NCBI RefSeq assembly: GCF_946222045.1
Contig: NZ_CAMILN010000007.1
Span: forward strand, 1-51,101
Source: an uncultured Peptoniphilus sp.
GTDB taxonomy: Bacteria; Bacillota; Clostridia; Tissierellales; Peptoniphilaceae
Direction: 5' to 3'
DNA: 51,101 nucleotides
Under the pieces are notes generated by a model. That model worked only from the letters and a program-made list of their open reading frames with translations. It searched no databases and was not told where the DNA came from. A program made the position numbers and the translations under genes. Of this stretch, positions 16,329 to 25,625 are shown piece after piece (position 1 is the first letter of the stretch; each line of letters opens with the position of its first letter).

Positions 16329-17378
16329 ATGAATAAAATAATTGGAAATGAAATTGCCTTTAAGACTTTTAATTTCTTAAGGGTAAATGAAGCAGAAATA
16401 GAAATTCCCCAAATTCAAGGGAAGTCATATAGAGAAGTAGGAGAAGATAATCCTGGAGAAGTTTCTGAATTTGAAAATATTAAATACGGAATTTCAAATG
16501 AAGTCTTGGATCAAAATAGGAAGTATTTAAATTACTACAAGTCCTACACAAGTGAAGAGGGCAAGGCAGAAGAAGATTTCAAGTTATTTGAACTTGACGA
16601 TGAATATTCTGAACTCTTTGACCTCCACCAGTTAGTTGCAGAAAAAGACTCAAAATTAAAAGTTGTCCTTGACTACACATCTTGTGGCAGCAGTGGAAAA
16701 TTTAGGAACTCTGTTATTAAAGTTCTTGCAAAGGAAAATTCTGAAGTAGAAGTTTTTGTTATTGCAAGAGATGATGACAAGTCCCTAGTTCTTGAATCTA
16801 TTGGAGTTTATACAGAAGCTCATGCAAAAGTCAGTGTCCACCAATATGAACTGGGAGCAGCTAAACTTTACACAAATTACAAGTGTGAACTAATTGGAGA
16901 ATATTCTGAAGGTCATATTGATTCAATTTACTTTGGTCAAAAGGACGAGTACCTAAACATGAACTACGACATGATTCACAGGGGCAAGAAGACTGAGTCA
17001 GACATCTTGGTTAACGGAGCCCTAAAGGATAAATCATCAAAGAACTTTAAGTCAAACCTTCAATTTATAGAAGGGGCTAAGGGTGCTGTTGGATCAGAAG
17101 AAGAATACTCAATCCTACTAGATGACACAGTTCACTCAGTTTCAGTTCCCCTAATGCTTGCTCATGAAGATGACGTTGTTGGTAATCACGCATCTAGTGC
17201 TGGTAAGCTTGATAATGACCAAATATTTTATCTAATGTCTAGGGGAATAAGTTTTGATGAAGCAGAAGCCCTAATAGTTGAGTCCAAATTCTCAGGTGCA
17301 ATTGATGCCCTAGGAGATGAAAAACTAAAGGACGAAGTTTGGGAAGCAGTTAGAGAAATTATAAAGAGAGGAAATTAA
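16329..17378 (+). CDS. sufD: Fe-S cluster assembly protein SufD
   Basis: A 349-residue partner of SufB. The N-terminal part is poorly conserved; the C-terminal half has the SufB/SufD signature, including the histidine in LMLAHEDDVVGNHASSAG and SRGISFDEAEALIV. Somewhat shorter than many SufD proteins. It starts seven bases after sufB and abuts sufS. Confidence 0.93.
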   Translation: MNKIIGNEIAFKTFNFLRVNEAEIEIPQIQGKSYREVGEDNPGEVSEFENIKYGISNEVLDQNRKYLNYYKSYTSEEGKAEEDFKLFELDDEYSELFDLHQLVAEKDSKLKVVLDYTSCGSSGKFRNSVIKVLAKENSEVEVFVIARDDDKSLVLESIGVYTEAHAKVSVHQYELGAAKLYTNYKCELIGEYSEGHIDSIYFGQKDEYLNMNYDMIHRGKKTESDILVNGALKDKSSKNFKSNLQFIEGAKGAVGSEEEYSILLDDTVHSVSVPLMLAHEDDVVGNHASSAGKLDNDQIFYLMSRGISFDEAEALIVESKFSGAIDALGDEKLKDEVWEAVREIIKRGN

Positions 17379-18620
17379 ATGTTTACTAAAAATGAAATAG
17401 AAGAAATCAGAAAAGAGTTTCCTTTTTTAAATCTAAAACCTAATGGGAAGCAAATAGTTTATTTTGACAATGGTGCAACAACACAAAAGCCAAGAGAAAT
17501 TATTGACAATATAAAAAACTTTTACGAAAGTGAAAATGGAAACCCTCACAGGGGAGCCCACTATCTTGCAATGAAGTCAACTGAAGTTTACGAAGGTGCT
17601 AGACAAAAAGTTGCAGACTTTATAGGGGCAAAAAAGCCATCAGAAGTTGTCTTTTTAAGAAATGCAACTGAAGCCCTAAACCTTCTTGCTTATTCTTATG
17701 GACTAAACAACTTAGAGGAAGGCGACGAAATTGTAATTTCAATTATGGAACACCATTCAAACCTTGTTCCATGGCAAGAAGTTTGCAAGAAAACTGGAGC
17801 AAAGCTAAAGTTTTTATATGTAGACGATGATATGCAAATTCCTTTTTCTGAAATCGAAGAAAAAGTTACTAAGAATACAAAAATTGTTTCAATAACAGGA
17901 GCATCTAACGTTGTTGGAACAAACCCTGATATAGAAAAAATTGTAAAATACGCAAGAGAAAATTCAGATGCAAAAATAATTCTTGATGGGGCACAATTAG
18001 TTCCCCACAGAAAGGTCAATGTAAGTGAACTTGACGTTGACTTCATGGCTTTTTCTGGCCACAAGATGTATTCTGCCCTAGGTATTGGTGTACTTTATGG
18101 AAAGGAAGAACTTCTAAACAAGATGGATATCTTTCTATCAGGTGGCGATATGATTGAATATGTTTACGAAGACCACACAACTTTTCTAGATGCACCACAA
18201 AGGTTTGAAGCAGGAACTGCCAACGTTGAAGGTGCAGTAAACCTTGCGGCAGCCATTGACTTTATAGAAAAATATGGCATGGAAAAAATCGATGAATATG
18301 AAAGATATTTAACTGACTACTGTTACGACAAGCTCAAAAAATTAGAATATCTTGAAGTTTATACAACAAGTGACAATAACAGGGCACCAGTAATTTCTTT
18401 CAACTTTAAAGAAGCCCATCCTCACGATGTTGCATCAATACTTGATACTTATGGAATTGCCATAAGATCGGGTCACCACTGTGCTCAACCCCTACACAGG
18501 TATTTGGGTTCAAACTTCTCATGCAGGGCAAGCTTTGCAATCTATAACACAGTGGAAGAAATTGATTATTTCGTAGAACACCTTGAAGAAGTAAGGAGGA
18601 TTTTAGGAATTGAATCTTGA
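17379..18620 (+). CDS. sufS: Cysteine desulfurase SufS
   Basis: A 413-residue PLP-dependent group II cysteine desulfurase that takes sulfur from cysteine for the Suf scaffold. The PLP lysine is in FSGHKMYSALGIGVLYG, and the catalytic Cys in the short loop RSGHHCAQP (about residue 368). NGNPHRGAHYLA near residue 50 is also typical. It hands sulfur to SufU, whose gene overlaps its end by 11 bases. Confidence 0.95.
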   Translation: MFTKNEIEEIRKEFPFLNLKPNGKQIVYFDNGATTQKPREIIDNIKNFYESENGNPHRGAHYLAMKSTEVYEGARQKVADFIGAKKPSEVVFLRNATEALNLLAYSYGLNNLEEGDEIVISIMEHHSNLVPWQEVCKKTGAKLKFLYVDDDMQIPFSEIEEKVTKNTKIVSITGASNVVGTNPDIEKIVKYARENSDAKIILDGAQLVPHRKVNVSELDVDFMAFSGHKMYSALGIGVLYGKEELLNKMDIFLSGGDMIEYVYEDHTTFLDAPQRFEAGTANVEGAVNLAAAIDFIEKYGMEKIDEYERYLTDYCYDKLKKLEYLEVYTTSDNNRAPVISFNFKEAHPHDVASILDTYGIAIRSGHHCAQPLHRYLGSNFSCRASFAIYNTVEEIDYFVEHLEEVRRILGIES

Positions 18621-19065
18621 TAATATTTACACAGAACTAATCTTGGAACACTCTAGAAACAAACACAACAGAAGAGAACTAGAAGACTACACAAAAAAAG
18701 AACTTGGTCACAACCCAAGCTGTGGAGATGAGATAACTCTTGAAGTTAAGATCCAAGATGACATTATAGAAGATATATCCTACACAGGTCACGGATGTGC
18801 CATTTCTCAAGCTTCAACATCAATTATGTGCGACAATGTCAAGGGCATAAAAGTTGAAGAAGCTATTGAAAGGGCAGACAAATTTATAGGAATGGTTAAG
18901 GGAGAGATTGACAATCCAGATGACTTGGAAGATCTTGACGATGCCATTGCCTTTGAATCTATTTCAACTTTACCTGCAAGGGTAAAGTGTGCAGTTCTTT
19001 CCTGGTACACTCTAAAGCATATGTTAGAAAACAATGAAGATAAAGGATCCTTTAATCTATCATAA
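18610..19065 (+). CDS. sufU: Zinc-dependent sulfurtransferase SufU
   Basis: A 151-residue sulfur acceptor for SufS in Gram-positive bacteria. Three cysteines at the family positions, NPSCGDE (about 38), GHGCAIS (about 63) and RVKCAVLSW (about 127), bind zinc together with an Asp and take up the persulfide. The start is TTG at 18610, with AAGGAGG about ten bases upstream, inside the end of sufS. Confidence 0.93.
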   Translation: MNLDNIYTELILEHSRNKHNRRELEDYTKKELGHNPSCGDEITLEVKIQDDIIEDISYTGHGCAISQASTSIMCDNVKGIKVEEAIERADKFIGMVKGEIDNPDDLEDLDDAIAFESISTLPARVKCAVLSWYTLKHMLENNEDKGSFNLS

Positions 19066-19076
19066 GAGGTGATTAG

Positions 19077-19472
19077 ATGAAATTATCTACAAAGGGTCGT
19101 TACGGCCTAATGGCTATGTACAACTTAAAAGAAAATATGGGCAAGGGGCCTATAGCCTTAAAGGATATTGCAAGAGATGAAAATCTTTCGGAGTCCTATT
19201 TGGAACAACTCTTCACTCTTCTTAGGAGGGCAGACCTAGTTAAGTCAATTAGGGGAGCAGGTGGCGGTTACGTCCTTGCAAGAGATCCAAAAAATATTGC
19301 AATTGGAGAAATAATAAATGCCCTTGAAGGTGACCTTTCACTTTCTTGTTGTGATCTTGGGAAAAAGTCTGACTGCAACAAGCAAGAGGAATGTGCTACA
19401 AGGGACATATTATCCAAGCTTCAAGGTCAAATTGAAGGTGTTATGGAATCCATGACCCTAGCAGACATGTGA
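19077..19472 (+). CDS. Rrf2-family transcriptional regulator, IscR-like
   Basis: A 131-residue winged-helix regulator. The N-terminal KLSTKGRYGLMAM and the wing GAGGGYVLA are classical Rrf2 features. A cysteine cluster follows: C-C-x7-C-x5-C in SCCDLGKKSDCNKQEEC. This is close to, but not the same as, the C-x5-C-x5-C ligand set of IscR. The cysteines and the position directly after sufU suggest a cluster-sensing repressor of the suf operon; this is inference. It sits 7 bases ahead of the second cysteine desulfurase. Confidence 0.88.
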   Translation: MKLSTKGRYGLMAMYNLKENMGKGPIALKDIARDENLSESYLEQLFTLLRRADLVKSIRGAGGGYVLARDPKNIAIGEIINALEGDLSLSCCDLGKKSDCNKQEECATRDILSKLQGQIEGVMESMTLADM

Positions 19473-19479
19473 GGTTCCT

Positions 19480-20607
19480 ATGATTTACATGGATAATGCT
19501 GCCACTACTAGGATCACAGACAGTGTATTCCAAGCTATGCTTCCTTATTTAAAAGAAAATTATGGAAACCCATCGGCAATATACTCTCTTGGTCAAAGAT
19601 CTAGGGCAGCCATAGAAAATTCAAGAATAAAAATTGCAGAGATCCTGGGAGTAAAGGCAAGTGAAATTTACTTTACTTCCTCTGGATCTGAATCAGATAA
19701 CTGGGCCTTAAAGGGGTCACTTTTACCTAATCAAGAAAACCATATTATTTCATCAAAGATTGAACACCCAGCTATTTTAAATTCTTTAAAGAAGATTGAA
19801 AAGTGGGGAGGGGAAACTAGTCTTGTTTCAGTTGACAATGAAGGTTTTGTCGACTTAGACGAAATTGAAAGCTCTATCAAGGACTCCACAAGACTTATTT
19901 CAATTATGTTTGCCAACAATGAAATAGGAACTATTGAACCTCTTGCTGAAATTGCCAAAATAGCTAAGAAAAAAAATATTTTATTTCACACAGATGCAGT
20001 TCAAGCCATGGGAAATATAAAATTTAAAATCCAAGACATAGGAGTTGATATGCTCTCTCTTTCAGGTCACAAGCTTGGAGCACCAAAGGGAATTGGTCTT
20101 CTTTATGTAAAAGAAGGAGTTGAACTTGAAAGCTTTTTAGATGGTGGTGAACAGGAAAGAGGACAAAGGGCCTCAACAGAAAATCTTGCATCAATAGTTG
20201 GACTTGCAAGAGCCTTAGAAGATGCTTACAATAATATTGAAGAGAATACATCTATTACAAGAGAATTAAGAGATTACACAATAGAAAAACTCTTGAATAT
20301 AGATGGAGTAATCTTAAATGGGCCTAGAGAAAAAAGACTTCCTGGAAATATAAATATCACTTTAAAAAATACTAAGCCACAAACCATGGTTCAGTATCTT
20401 GACATGTTTGATATATTTGTTTCTTCTGGGTCAGCTTGTGCAGCAGGAAGCATTAACCCGTCCCATGTTTTAAGGGCAATAGGTAGGAGCGAAGAGGATT
20501 CGCTTTCCATGCTAAGACTTTCACTTAATCATGAAAACACAAGAGAAGAGTGTGATTATGTAGTGGAAAAAATAAAGCAGGGGATGAAAAAGTTCAAGAA
20601 CAGGTGA
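19480..20607 (+). CDS. Cysteine desulfurase, IscS/NifS type
   Basis: A 375-residue group I cysteine desulfurase, a second one besides SufS. YMDNAATTRI starts the protein, the PLP lysine is in LSGHKLGAPKGIG and the catalytic Cys is in the longer loop SSGSACAAGS. Group I enzymes often supply sulfur for tRNA thiolation or thiamine; no mnmA or thiI lies next to it here, so its acceptor is open. Pairing with an Rrf2 regulator is common in Firmicutes. Confidence 0.92.
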   Translation: MIYMDNAATTRITDSVFQAMLPYLKENYGNPSAIYSLGQRSRAAIENSRIKIAEILGVKASEIYFTSSGSESDNWALKGSLLPNQENHIISSKIEHPAILNSLKKIEKWGGETSLVSVDNEGFVDLDEIESSIKDSTRLISIMFANNEIGTIEPLAEIAKIAKKKNILFHTDAVQAMGNIKFKIQDIGVDMLSLSGHKLGAPKGIGLLYVKEGVELESFLDGGEQERGQRASTENLASIVGLARALEDAYNNIEENTSITRELRDYTIEKLLNIDGVILNGPREKRLPGNINITLKNTKPQTMVQYLDMFDIFVSSGSACAAGSINPSHVLRAIGRSEEDSLSMLRLSLNHENTREECDYVVEKIKQGMKKFKNR

Positions 20608-20611
20608 TATT

Positions 20612-21895
20612 ATGTTAGAGCAAATATCTGGTAATGCTGCTAGATTTATGATTTATGCCCTTGCTATCTTATCTATCCTATTAATATTTTTAGCAATTTA
20701 CTATCTAATAAATATTGGAAATAGATACATTGATGGCAAGAAGAGGATAAATATAGACTTAAGGCTTATCACAAAAATATTTTTGGGGATACTTATTTTT
20801 TATTTAATAAATATAATCTTTAATAAGTTCCCTATACTTGGATACACCCTTTCATCGGTAATAATCGCAATAATATTTGCCTACATTATCGACCCAATAG
20901 TTAACTACTTAGAGAGGAAGGGAGTCAAGAGACAGTTTGGTGTAATAATAGTTTACATCTCAGTCATACTTATTTTTGGAATCTTAATAGTTTCAGTAAT
21001 ACCAAAAACTATTAATGAAATTTCCAACTTGCTTACAAGTTTGCCTGCCATGGTGGACACCCTAATAAGGGAAGTTAATAATTTCGTGTCAAATGTATTT
21101 GCCAAGTTTAACATTGAACTTCCAGAAAACTTTATAAATGTATACAAGGAGACAAATCCAAAGGTAAATGGTGACGTTGAAACTCCACAAATAGTTTCTG
21201 ACATCTTAAATTCTATTAGAGGAACAATTAATGACCTAATAGGAAAGGCCCAAGGATCACTAATGGGATCTCTTTCCAATGTACTTTCTAAAGTTTACGG
21301 ATTTTTAACTTCAGCCTTTAGACTTGTCTTAATTATAATCTTTTCCTTCTACTTTTCAGTGGACAAGGATAGATTTATGCATAGGGTAAAAAAGGCTATA
21401 CCAAATAAATACAGAGACGATATTTCTTATCTCACAAGTAATATTGACACAGCCCTCCAACAATTTATTAGGGGAAGAATGCTAATGGCAATCTTTGTGG
21501 GATTAATAACCATGGCCTATCTCTTAGTCTTAAGAGTAGACTTCGCTATAATTATTGGTCTTATAACTTGTGTGGCAGATATAATCCCTTATATTGGTCC
21601 CTTCCTTGGTTGTGCACCGGCAGTTTTATTTGCCTTTATGGACTCACCAATGAAGGCCCTATGGGTTTTGATTTTATTCGTAATAGTTCAATGGGTAGAG
21701 AACAATATTCTCGCACCAAAACTCATTGGAGATTCAACTGGACTAAATCCACTTGTAATTTTAATTTCAATAATTATCGGTGGTGGAATCTTTGGTGTAT
21801 GGGGAATGGTAATCTCTGTTCCATTGACGTCAATTATCTTTATACTTGTTGATTTTATCAAAATAAAATACAACGACAGATACAGCTCTAATTGA
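20612..21895 (+). CDS. AI-2E family transporter (YrrI/PerM-like)
   Basis: A 427-residue membrane protein of the AI-2E/PerM family, with about eight hydrophobic segments: three near the N-terminus (to about residue 130), a soluble middle (about 130-225) and the rest after LVLIIIFSFYFSVDKDR. The C-terminal DIIPYIGPFLG and GLNPLVILISIIIGGGIFG motifs are typical. Members export varied small substrates or ions. In B. subtilis the homologue yrrI likewise precedes alaS. Its stop overlaps the -35 box of the alaS promoter. Confidence 0.88.
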   Translation: MLEQISGNAARFMIYALAILSILLIFLAIYYLINIGNRYIDGKKRINIDLRLITKIFLGILIFYLINIIFNKFPILGYTLSSVIIAIIFAYIIDPIVNYLERKGVKRQFGVIIVYISVILIFGILIVSVIPKTINEISNLLTSLPAMVDTLIREVNNFVSNVFAKFNIELPENFINVYKETNPKVNGDVETPQIVSDILNSIRGTINDLIGKAQGSLMGSLSNVLSKVYGFLTSAFRLVLIIIFSFYFSVDKDRFMHRVKKAIPNKYRDDISYLTSNIDTALQQFIRGRMLMAIFVGLITMAYLLVLRVDFAIIIGLITCVADIIPYIGPFLGCAPAVLFAFMDSPMKALWVLILFVIVQWVENNILAPKLIGDSTGLNPLVILISIIIGGGIFGVWGMVISVPLTSIIFILVDFIKIKYNDRYSSN

Positions 21896-21920
21896 CATTC
21901 ATATTCTTTATAATTATAAT
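21892..21920 (+). promoter_or_regulatory. alaS promoter
   Basis: TTGACA at 21892-21897 and TATAAT at 21915-21920 are 17 bases apart, a consensus promoter. A second TATAAT at 21909-21914 is too close to the -35. Transcription should start near 21927. Confidence 0.9.
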
Positions 21921-21931
21921 ATTTATAGCAC

Positions 21932-21958
21932 ATCCTCCCAGGGTATGGGAGGATTTTT
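21932..21958 (+). terminator. Hairpin plus T run at the 5' end of the alaS transcript
   Basis: A perfect 9-bp stem (ATCCTCCCA 21932-21940 with TGGGAGGAT 21946-21954), five-base loop, then T5. It lies downstream of the alaS promoter, only about five bases after the expected start. It can terminate upstream transcripts, or act as an attenuator or 5' stabilising hairpin of alaS mRNA. Confidence 0.7.
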
Positions 21959-21973
21959 AATAGGAGTTGTAAT

Positions 21974-24586
21974 ATGAAACATTTAGGTTTACACGATATA
22001 AGAACTGAATTTTTAAAATTTTTTGAATCAAAGGGACACTTTGTACTACCAAGTTTCTCACTAATTCCAAAAAATGACAAATCACTTCTCTTAATTGGAG
22101 CTGGAATGGCACCAATGAAGAAATTTTTCACTGGCGAAGAAGTTCCACCTGCAAAGAGAGTTACTACTTGCCAAAAATGTATTAGGACTGGCGACATAGA
22201 TAACGTAGGTTTAACTGATAGACACGCAACATTTTTTGAAATGTTAGGTAACTTTTCCTTTGGAGACTACTTTAAGCGCGAAGTAATTCCATGGGCATGG
22301 GAATTTTTGACAGTTAATCTCGAAATCCCAAAAGAAGATCTTTGGGTTACAGTTTATTATGAAGATGATGAGGCCTACAACATTTGGAAGGATGTAGTGG
22401 GAATTGATGAAGAAAAAATCATAAGACTAGGCAAAGAAGATAACTTCTGGGAGCTTGAAGTTGGTCCATCAGGTCCATGTTCAGAAATTTACGTTGATAG
22501 GGGACTTGAACACGGAGCTGAAGAAGAAAGACCTGGGGGAGAAGGAGACAGATTTATTGAAATCTGGAATCTTGTATTCACACAATTCGACAAGGACGAA
22601 GAAGGAAACTATAATCCACTAGCTCATCCAAACATAGATACAGGTATGGGACTTGAAAGAATTGCAACAGTTCTACAAGAAACTGACAATATATTTGAAA
22701 TTGATGCCATTAAAGATATAATCCAAGAAGTTGTAAAAGTTTCTGGTGAAGATTATGGAAAAGATAAAAACTTGGATATTTCCTTTAGGGTAATAACAGA
22801 CCATATTAGGGCAATGACTTTCATGATTTCTGATACAATTGTACCTTCAAATGAAGGTAGAGGCTATGTACTTAGAAGACTTATAAGAAGAGCTGCAAGA
22901 CATGGAAGAAAGCTTGGCATTAAGAGAGCCTTCTTATATGAAATTGCTGACATGGTAATTGATTCTTGGGGCGAGCAATATGAAGAGCTCAAGGAAAACA
23001 GAGAATCCATCAAGGAAATTATTAGAAGAGAAGAAGAAAAATTCTTAGAAACAATTGATGGTGGACTTGTAAGACTAAGGGCTCACATGGATGAAATGAA
23101 AGAAAATGAGGAAAGACTTCTAGATGGTGAAAAAGCCTTTAAACTATATGACACTTATGGTTTCCCAATTGACTTAACAGAAGAAATCCTAAGAGAAGAA
23201 GGCTATGACGTTGACATGGATGGCTTTAAGAAGGAAATGGACGACCAAAAGAGAAGGGCTAGAGAAGCTAGAAACGACTCCAATATTGGTTGGACTAACC
23301 AAGACAACAAGCATCTCTTTGAAGGACTTTCTAATGACTTCCTTGGTTATGAAGAAGATGAATGCCAGGCAAATATTATTAGGATAATTGCTGAAGATGA
23401 AATAGTAGATTCTCTTAATGAAGGAGAAGAGGGGCTTGTAATCCTTGACAAGACAACTTTCTACGGAGAAAGTGGTGGTCAAGTTGGAGACACTGGCCAA
23501 ATTATTTCTGACAACTTTAAGCTAAAAGTTACTGATACAAAGAAAACTAAGGAAGGACTTCACCTTCACCTTGTAAAAGTTGAAGAAGGTAGACTGGAAA
23601 AAGCTCCAGTTAAGGCTATTATAGATTCTAAGAGAAGAAACAACATCAGAAGAAACCACTCTGTAACTCACTTACTTCACAGGGCCCTTAAAGACGTTTT
23701 AGGAAGCCATGTAAACCAAGCAGGATCCCTAGTTATGGCCGATAGGATGAGGTTTGACTTTTCTCACTTTGATGCCATGACAAAAGAAGAAATTGCTGAA
23801 GTTGAAAGAAAAGTAAATGAAAAAATCTTTGAAGGACTTCCAGTTGAAACAAAAATAACAGGACTTGAAGAAGCCAAAGAAATGGGAGCAATAGGATTGT
23901 TTGAAGGCAAGTACCAAGACCAAGTAAGAGTCCTTTCCATGGGAGATTATTCTCGTGAATTATGTGGTGGTACTCACGTATCCAACACTTCTGAGATTTC
24001 CATGTTTAAGATCCTATCTGAAAGTGGTATAAGTAATGGAGTTAGGAGAATCGAATCTATTACAGGACCAGCTGTTTATGAATACCTAAACAACTTAAGT
24101 GAAAAAGAAGAAGAAATAGCTAGTGAATTAAAATCCAACAAGGATGAAATTATTCAAAAGATAAAATTAAATATTAAAAACTTAAAAGAAGCAAATAAAT
24201 CTATTGAAAAGCTAGAACACGACCTTGCTAAGGATCAAATTTCTGACTTAACAAAGGATGTTAGAGAAAAGAATGGAATCAAGTATGTTATTAAAAAGTT
24301 TGATGGAGTAGATGTAAATACTCTTCGTGACCTAGCTGATGAGGTTAGGAACAAGCTTGGTTCAGTTGTAGTTCTATTTGCAACTGTAAATGATGATAAA
24401 TTAAACTTTGTATGCGCAGTTTCAAAGGATCTTGTAGAAAAGAAAATTGCTGCAGGTAAATTAATCAAAGAAATCGCCAAAGTAGCTGGCGGTGGCGGTG
24501 GTGGTAGACCTGATATGGCAACTGCTGGCGCAAGGGACTTAGATAAGGTTGAAGAAGCTCTAAACAAGCTTGATGAGCTCTTATAA
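21974..24586 (+). CDS. alaS: Alanyl-tRNA synthetase
   Basis: An 870-residue class II synthetase of usual length, charging tRNA-Ala. The aminoacylation domain contains HATFFEMLGNFSFGDYFK and GMGLERIATVLQ. The editing domain has HSVTHLLHRAL and CGGTHV zinc-site motifs (around residues 560-670). The C-terminal region has a coiled coil (about 695-760) and the oligomerisation tail GGGGGGRPDMATAGA. The ATG follows AGGAG. Unlike thrS it has no T-box, only a short 5' hairpin. Confidence 0.97.
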   Translation: MKHLGLHDIRTEFLKFFESKGHFVLPSFSLIPKNDKSLLLIGAGMAPMKKFFTGEEVPPAKRVTTCQKCIRTGDIDNVGLTDRHATFFEMLGNFSFGDYFKREVIPWAWEFLTVNLEIPKEDLWVTVYYEDDEAYNIWKDVVGIDEEKIIRLGKEDNFWELEVGPSGPCSEIYVDRGLEHGAEEERPGGEGDRFIEIWNLVFTQFDKDEEGNYNPLAHPNIDTGMGLERIATVLQETDNIFEIDAIKDIIQEVVKVSGEDYGKDKNLDISFRVITDHIRAMTFMISDTIVPSNEGRGYVLRRLIRRAARHGRKLGIKRAFLYEIADMVIDSWGEQYEELKENRESIKEIIRREEEKFLETIDGGLVRLRAHMDEMKENEERLLDGEKAFKLYDTYGFPIDLTEEILREEGYDVDMDGFKKEMDDQKRRAREARNDSNIGWTNQDNKHLFEGLSNDFLGYEEDECQANIIRIIAEDEIVDSLNEGEEGLVILDKTTFYGESGGQVGDTGQIISDNFKLKVTDTKKTKEGLHLHLVKVEEGRLEKAPVKAIIDSKRRNNIRRNHSVTHLLHRALKDVLGSHVNQAGSLVMADRMRFDFSHFDAMTKEEIAEVERKVNEKIFEGLPVETKITGLEEAKEMGAIGLFEGKYQDQVRVLSMGDYSRELCGGTHVSNTSEISMFKILSESGISNGVRRIESITGPAVYEYLNNLSEKEEEIASELKSNKDEIIQKIKLNIKNLKEANKSIEKLEHDLAKDQISDLTKDVREKNGIKYVIKKFDGVDVNTLRDLADEVRNKLGSVVVLFATVNDDKLNFVCAVSKDLVEKKIAAGKLIKEIAKVAGGGGGGRPDMATAGARDLDKVEEALNKLDELL

Positions 24587-24609
24587 AAATATCAAAATAG
24601 ATACTTTTA

Positions 24610-24618
24610 TGGTATAAT
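24610..24618 (+). promoter_or_regulatory. ireB extended -10 promoter
   Basis: TGGTATAAT at 24610-24618, an extended -10 box; no clear -35. Confidence 0.6.
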
Positions 24619-24634
24619 CTATTTGGAGGTAATT

Positions 24635-24889
24635 ATGGGTCAAAATAATAATACACAAATTTTTGAAAAAAGTAGTTTGGAACAAGAGAGAATAAAAAGC
24701 ATTTTAAAAACAGTATATAGTGCTCTAGAAGAAAAGGGATACAACCCAAGTGACCAAATTATAGGATATATATTATCAGGTGATCCAACATATATCACAA
24801 GCCATGATAATGCAAGATCCATGATACAAGAAGTAGAGCGTGACGAGCTTTTACAAGAAATGTTAAAAGTTTATTTAGAAAAGATTTAA
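24635..24889 (+). CDS. ireB: IreB family protein (UPF0297)
   Basis: An 84-residue protein of the IreB/YrzL family, known in Enterococcus as a substrate of the IreK Ser/Thr kinase. The conserved block EEKGYNPSDQIIGYILSGDP is followed by YITSHDNAR and VERDELLQEML. The ATG at 24635 is six bases after GGAGG; an in-frame TTG at 24623 overlaps that site. In most Firmicutes alaS-ireB-ruvX-DUF1292 form a fixed cluster, as here. Confidence 0.93.
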   Translation: MGQNNNTQIFEKSSLEQERIKSILKTVYSALEEKGYNPSDQIIGYILSGDPTYITSHDNARSMIQEVERDELLQEMLKVYLEKI

Positions 24890-24895
24890 AAGATT

Positions 24896-24918
24896 GAGAT
24901 GGCTTGCCCATCTCTTTT
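24896..24918 (+). terminator. Possible weak terminator after ireB
   Basis: Stem GAGATGG (24896-24902) with CCATCTC (24908-24914), followed by only four T. Partial read-through into ruvX is likely. Confidence 0.5.
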
Positions 24919-24954
24919 ACATATTATATATGTACCTGTAAAGGTTGTGGTTAA

Positions 24955-25371
24955 ATGAATAAAATTTTAGGCTTAGACGTTGGAGACGTATGGATTGGGG
25001 TAGCTATATCAGATGCCCTTTTGCTTACAGCACAACCTCTTATGACAATAAAAAGAGAATCAAATAAAATAGCCTATGAGAAAATTCATGAAATTATTTT
25101 AGAAAACAATGTAGAAAAAGTAGTGGTAGGTCTTCCAAAGAACATGAACAACACTATTGGGCCACAAAGTGAAAAAGTGATCAAGTTTGCAGAAAAGCTT
25201 AAAAATAAATTTAAGATAGAGATTGAGTATGTAGATGAGAGAATGACCACTTTAATGGCCGAACAAGTCTTAATAGAGGGTTCTGTTCGAAGAGAGAATA
25301 GAAAAAAATATATAGATAAAATTGCAGCGACTTATATCCTGCAATCCTATCTGGATAGATTAAAATTATAG
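24955..25371 (+). CDS. ruvX: Holliday junction resolvase-like protein RuvX/YqgF
   Basis: A 138-residue RNase H-fold nuclease that, in E. coli, processes the 5' end of pre-16S rRNA. Motifs are LGLDVGDVWIGVAISD at the N-terminus (acidic residue in place), VVGLPKNMNNTIGPQS in the middle and the YVDERMTT acidic motif near residue 95. Length is typical. Confidence 0.92.
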   Translation: MNKILGLDVGDVWIGVAISDALLLTAQPLMTIKRESNKIAYEKIHEIILENNVEKVVVGLPKNMNNTIGPQSEKVIKFAEKLKNKFKIEIEYVDERMTTLMAEQVLIEGSVRRENRKKYIDKIAATYILQSYLDRLKL

Positions 25372-25379
25372 GTGATAAA

Positions 25380-25625
25380 ATGGAAAAAATAAAATTATAT
25401 GACGAAAATGATAAAGAAGTTGAATTTTTTGTTGATGCAAAATTTTCTGTTGAGGACACTGATTATGTCGCACTCTATACAGACGAAGAAAATCCAGAAA
25501 TTTATATATTAAAGATAATTGAAGACGAAAATGGTGACGAACTTCTTGCTGGCATCGATGATGACGAGTTAGAAGTTGCAAGCAAGGCTTATGAAGAACT
25601 TTTAGATGAATTAGACGGTGAATAA
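25380..25625 (+). CDS. DUF1292 protein (YrzB-like)
   Basis: An 81-residue, strongly acidic protein of the DUF1292 family. The pattern EFFVDAKFSVEDTDYVALY followed by a run of Glu/Asp and YILKIIEDENGDE is characteristic. Function unknown; conserved third member of the ireB-ruvX-DUF1292 cluster. Confidence 0.88.
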   Translation: MEKIKLYDENDKEVEFFVDAKFSVEDTDYVALYTDEENPEIYILKIIEDENGDELLAGIDDDELEVASKAYEELLDELDGE

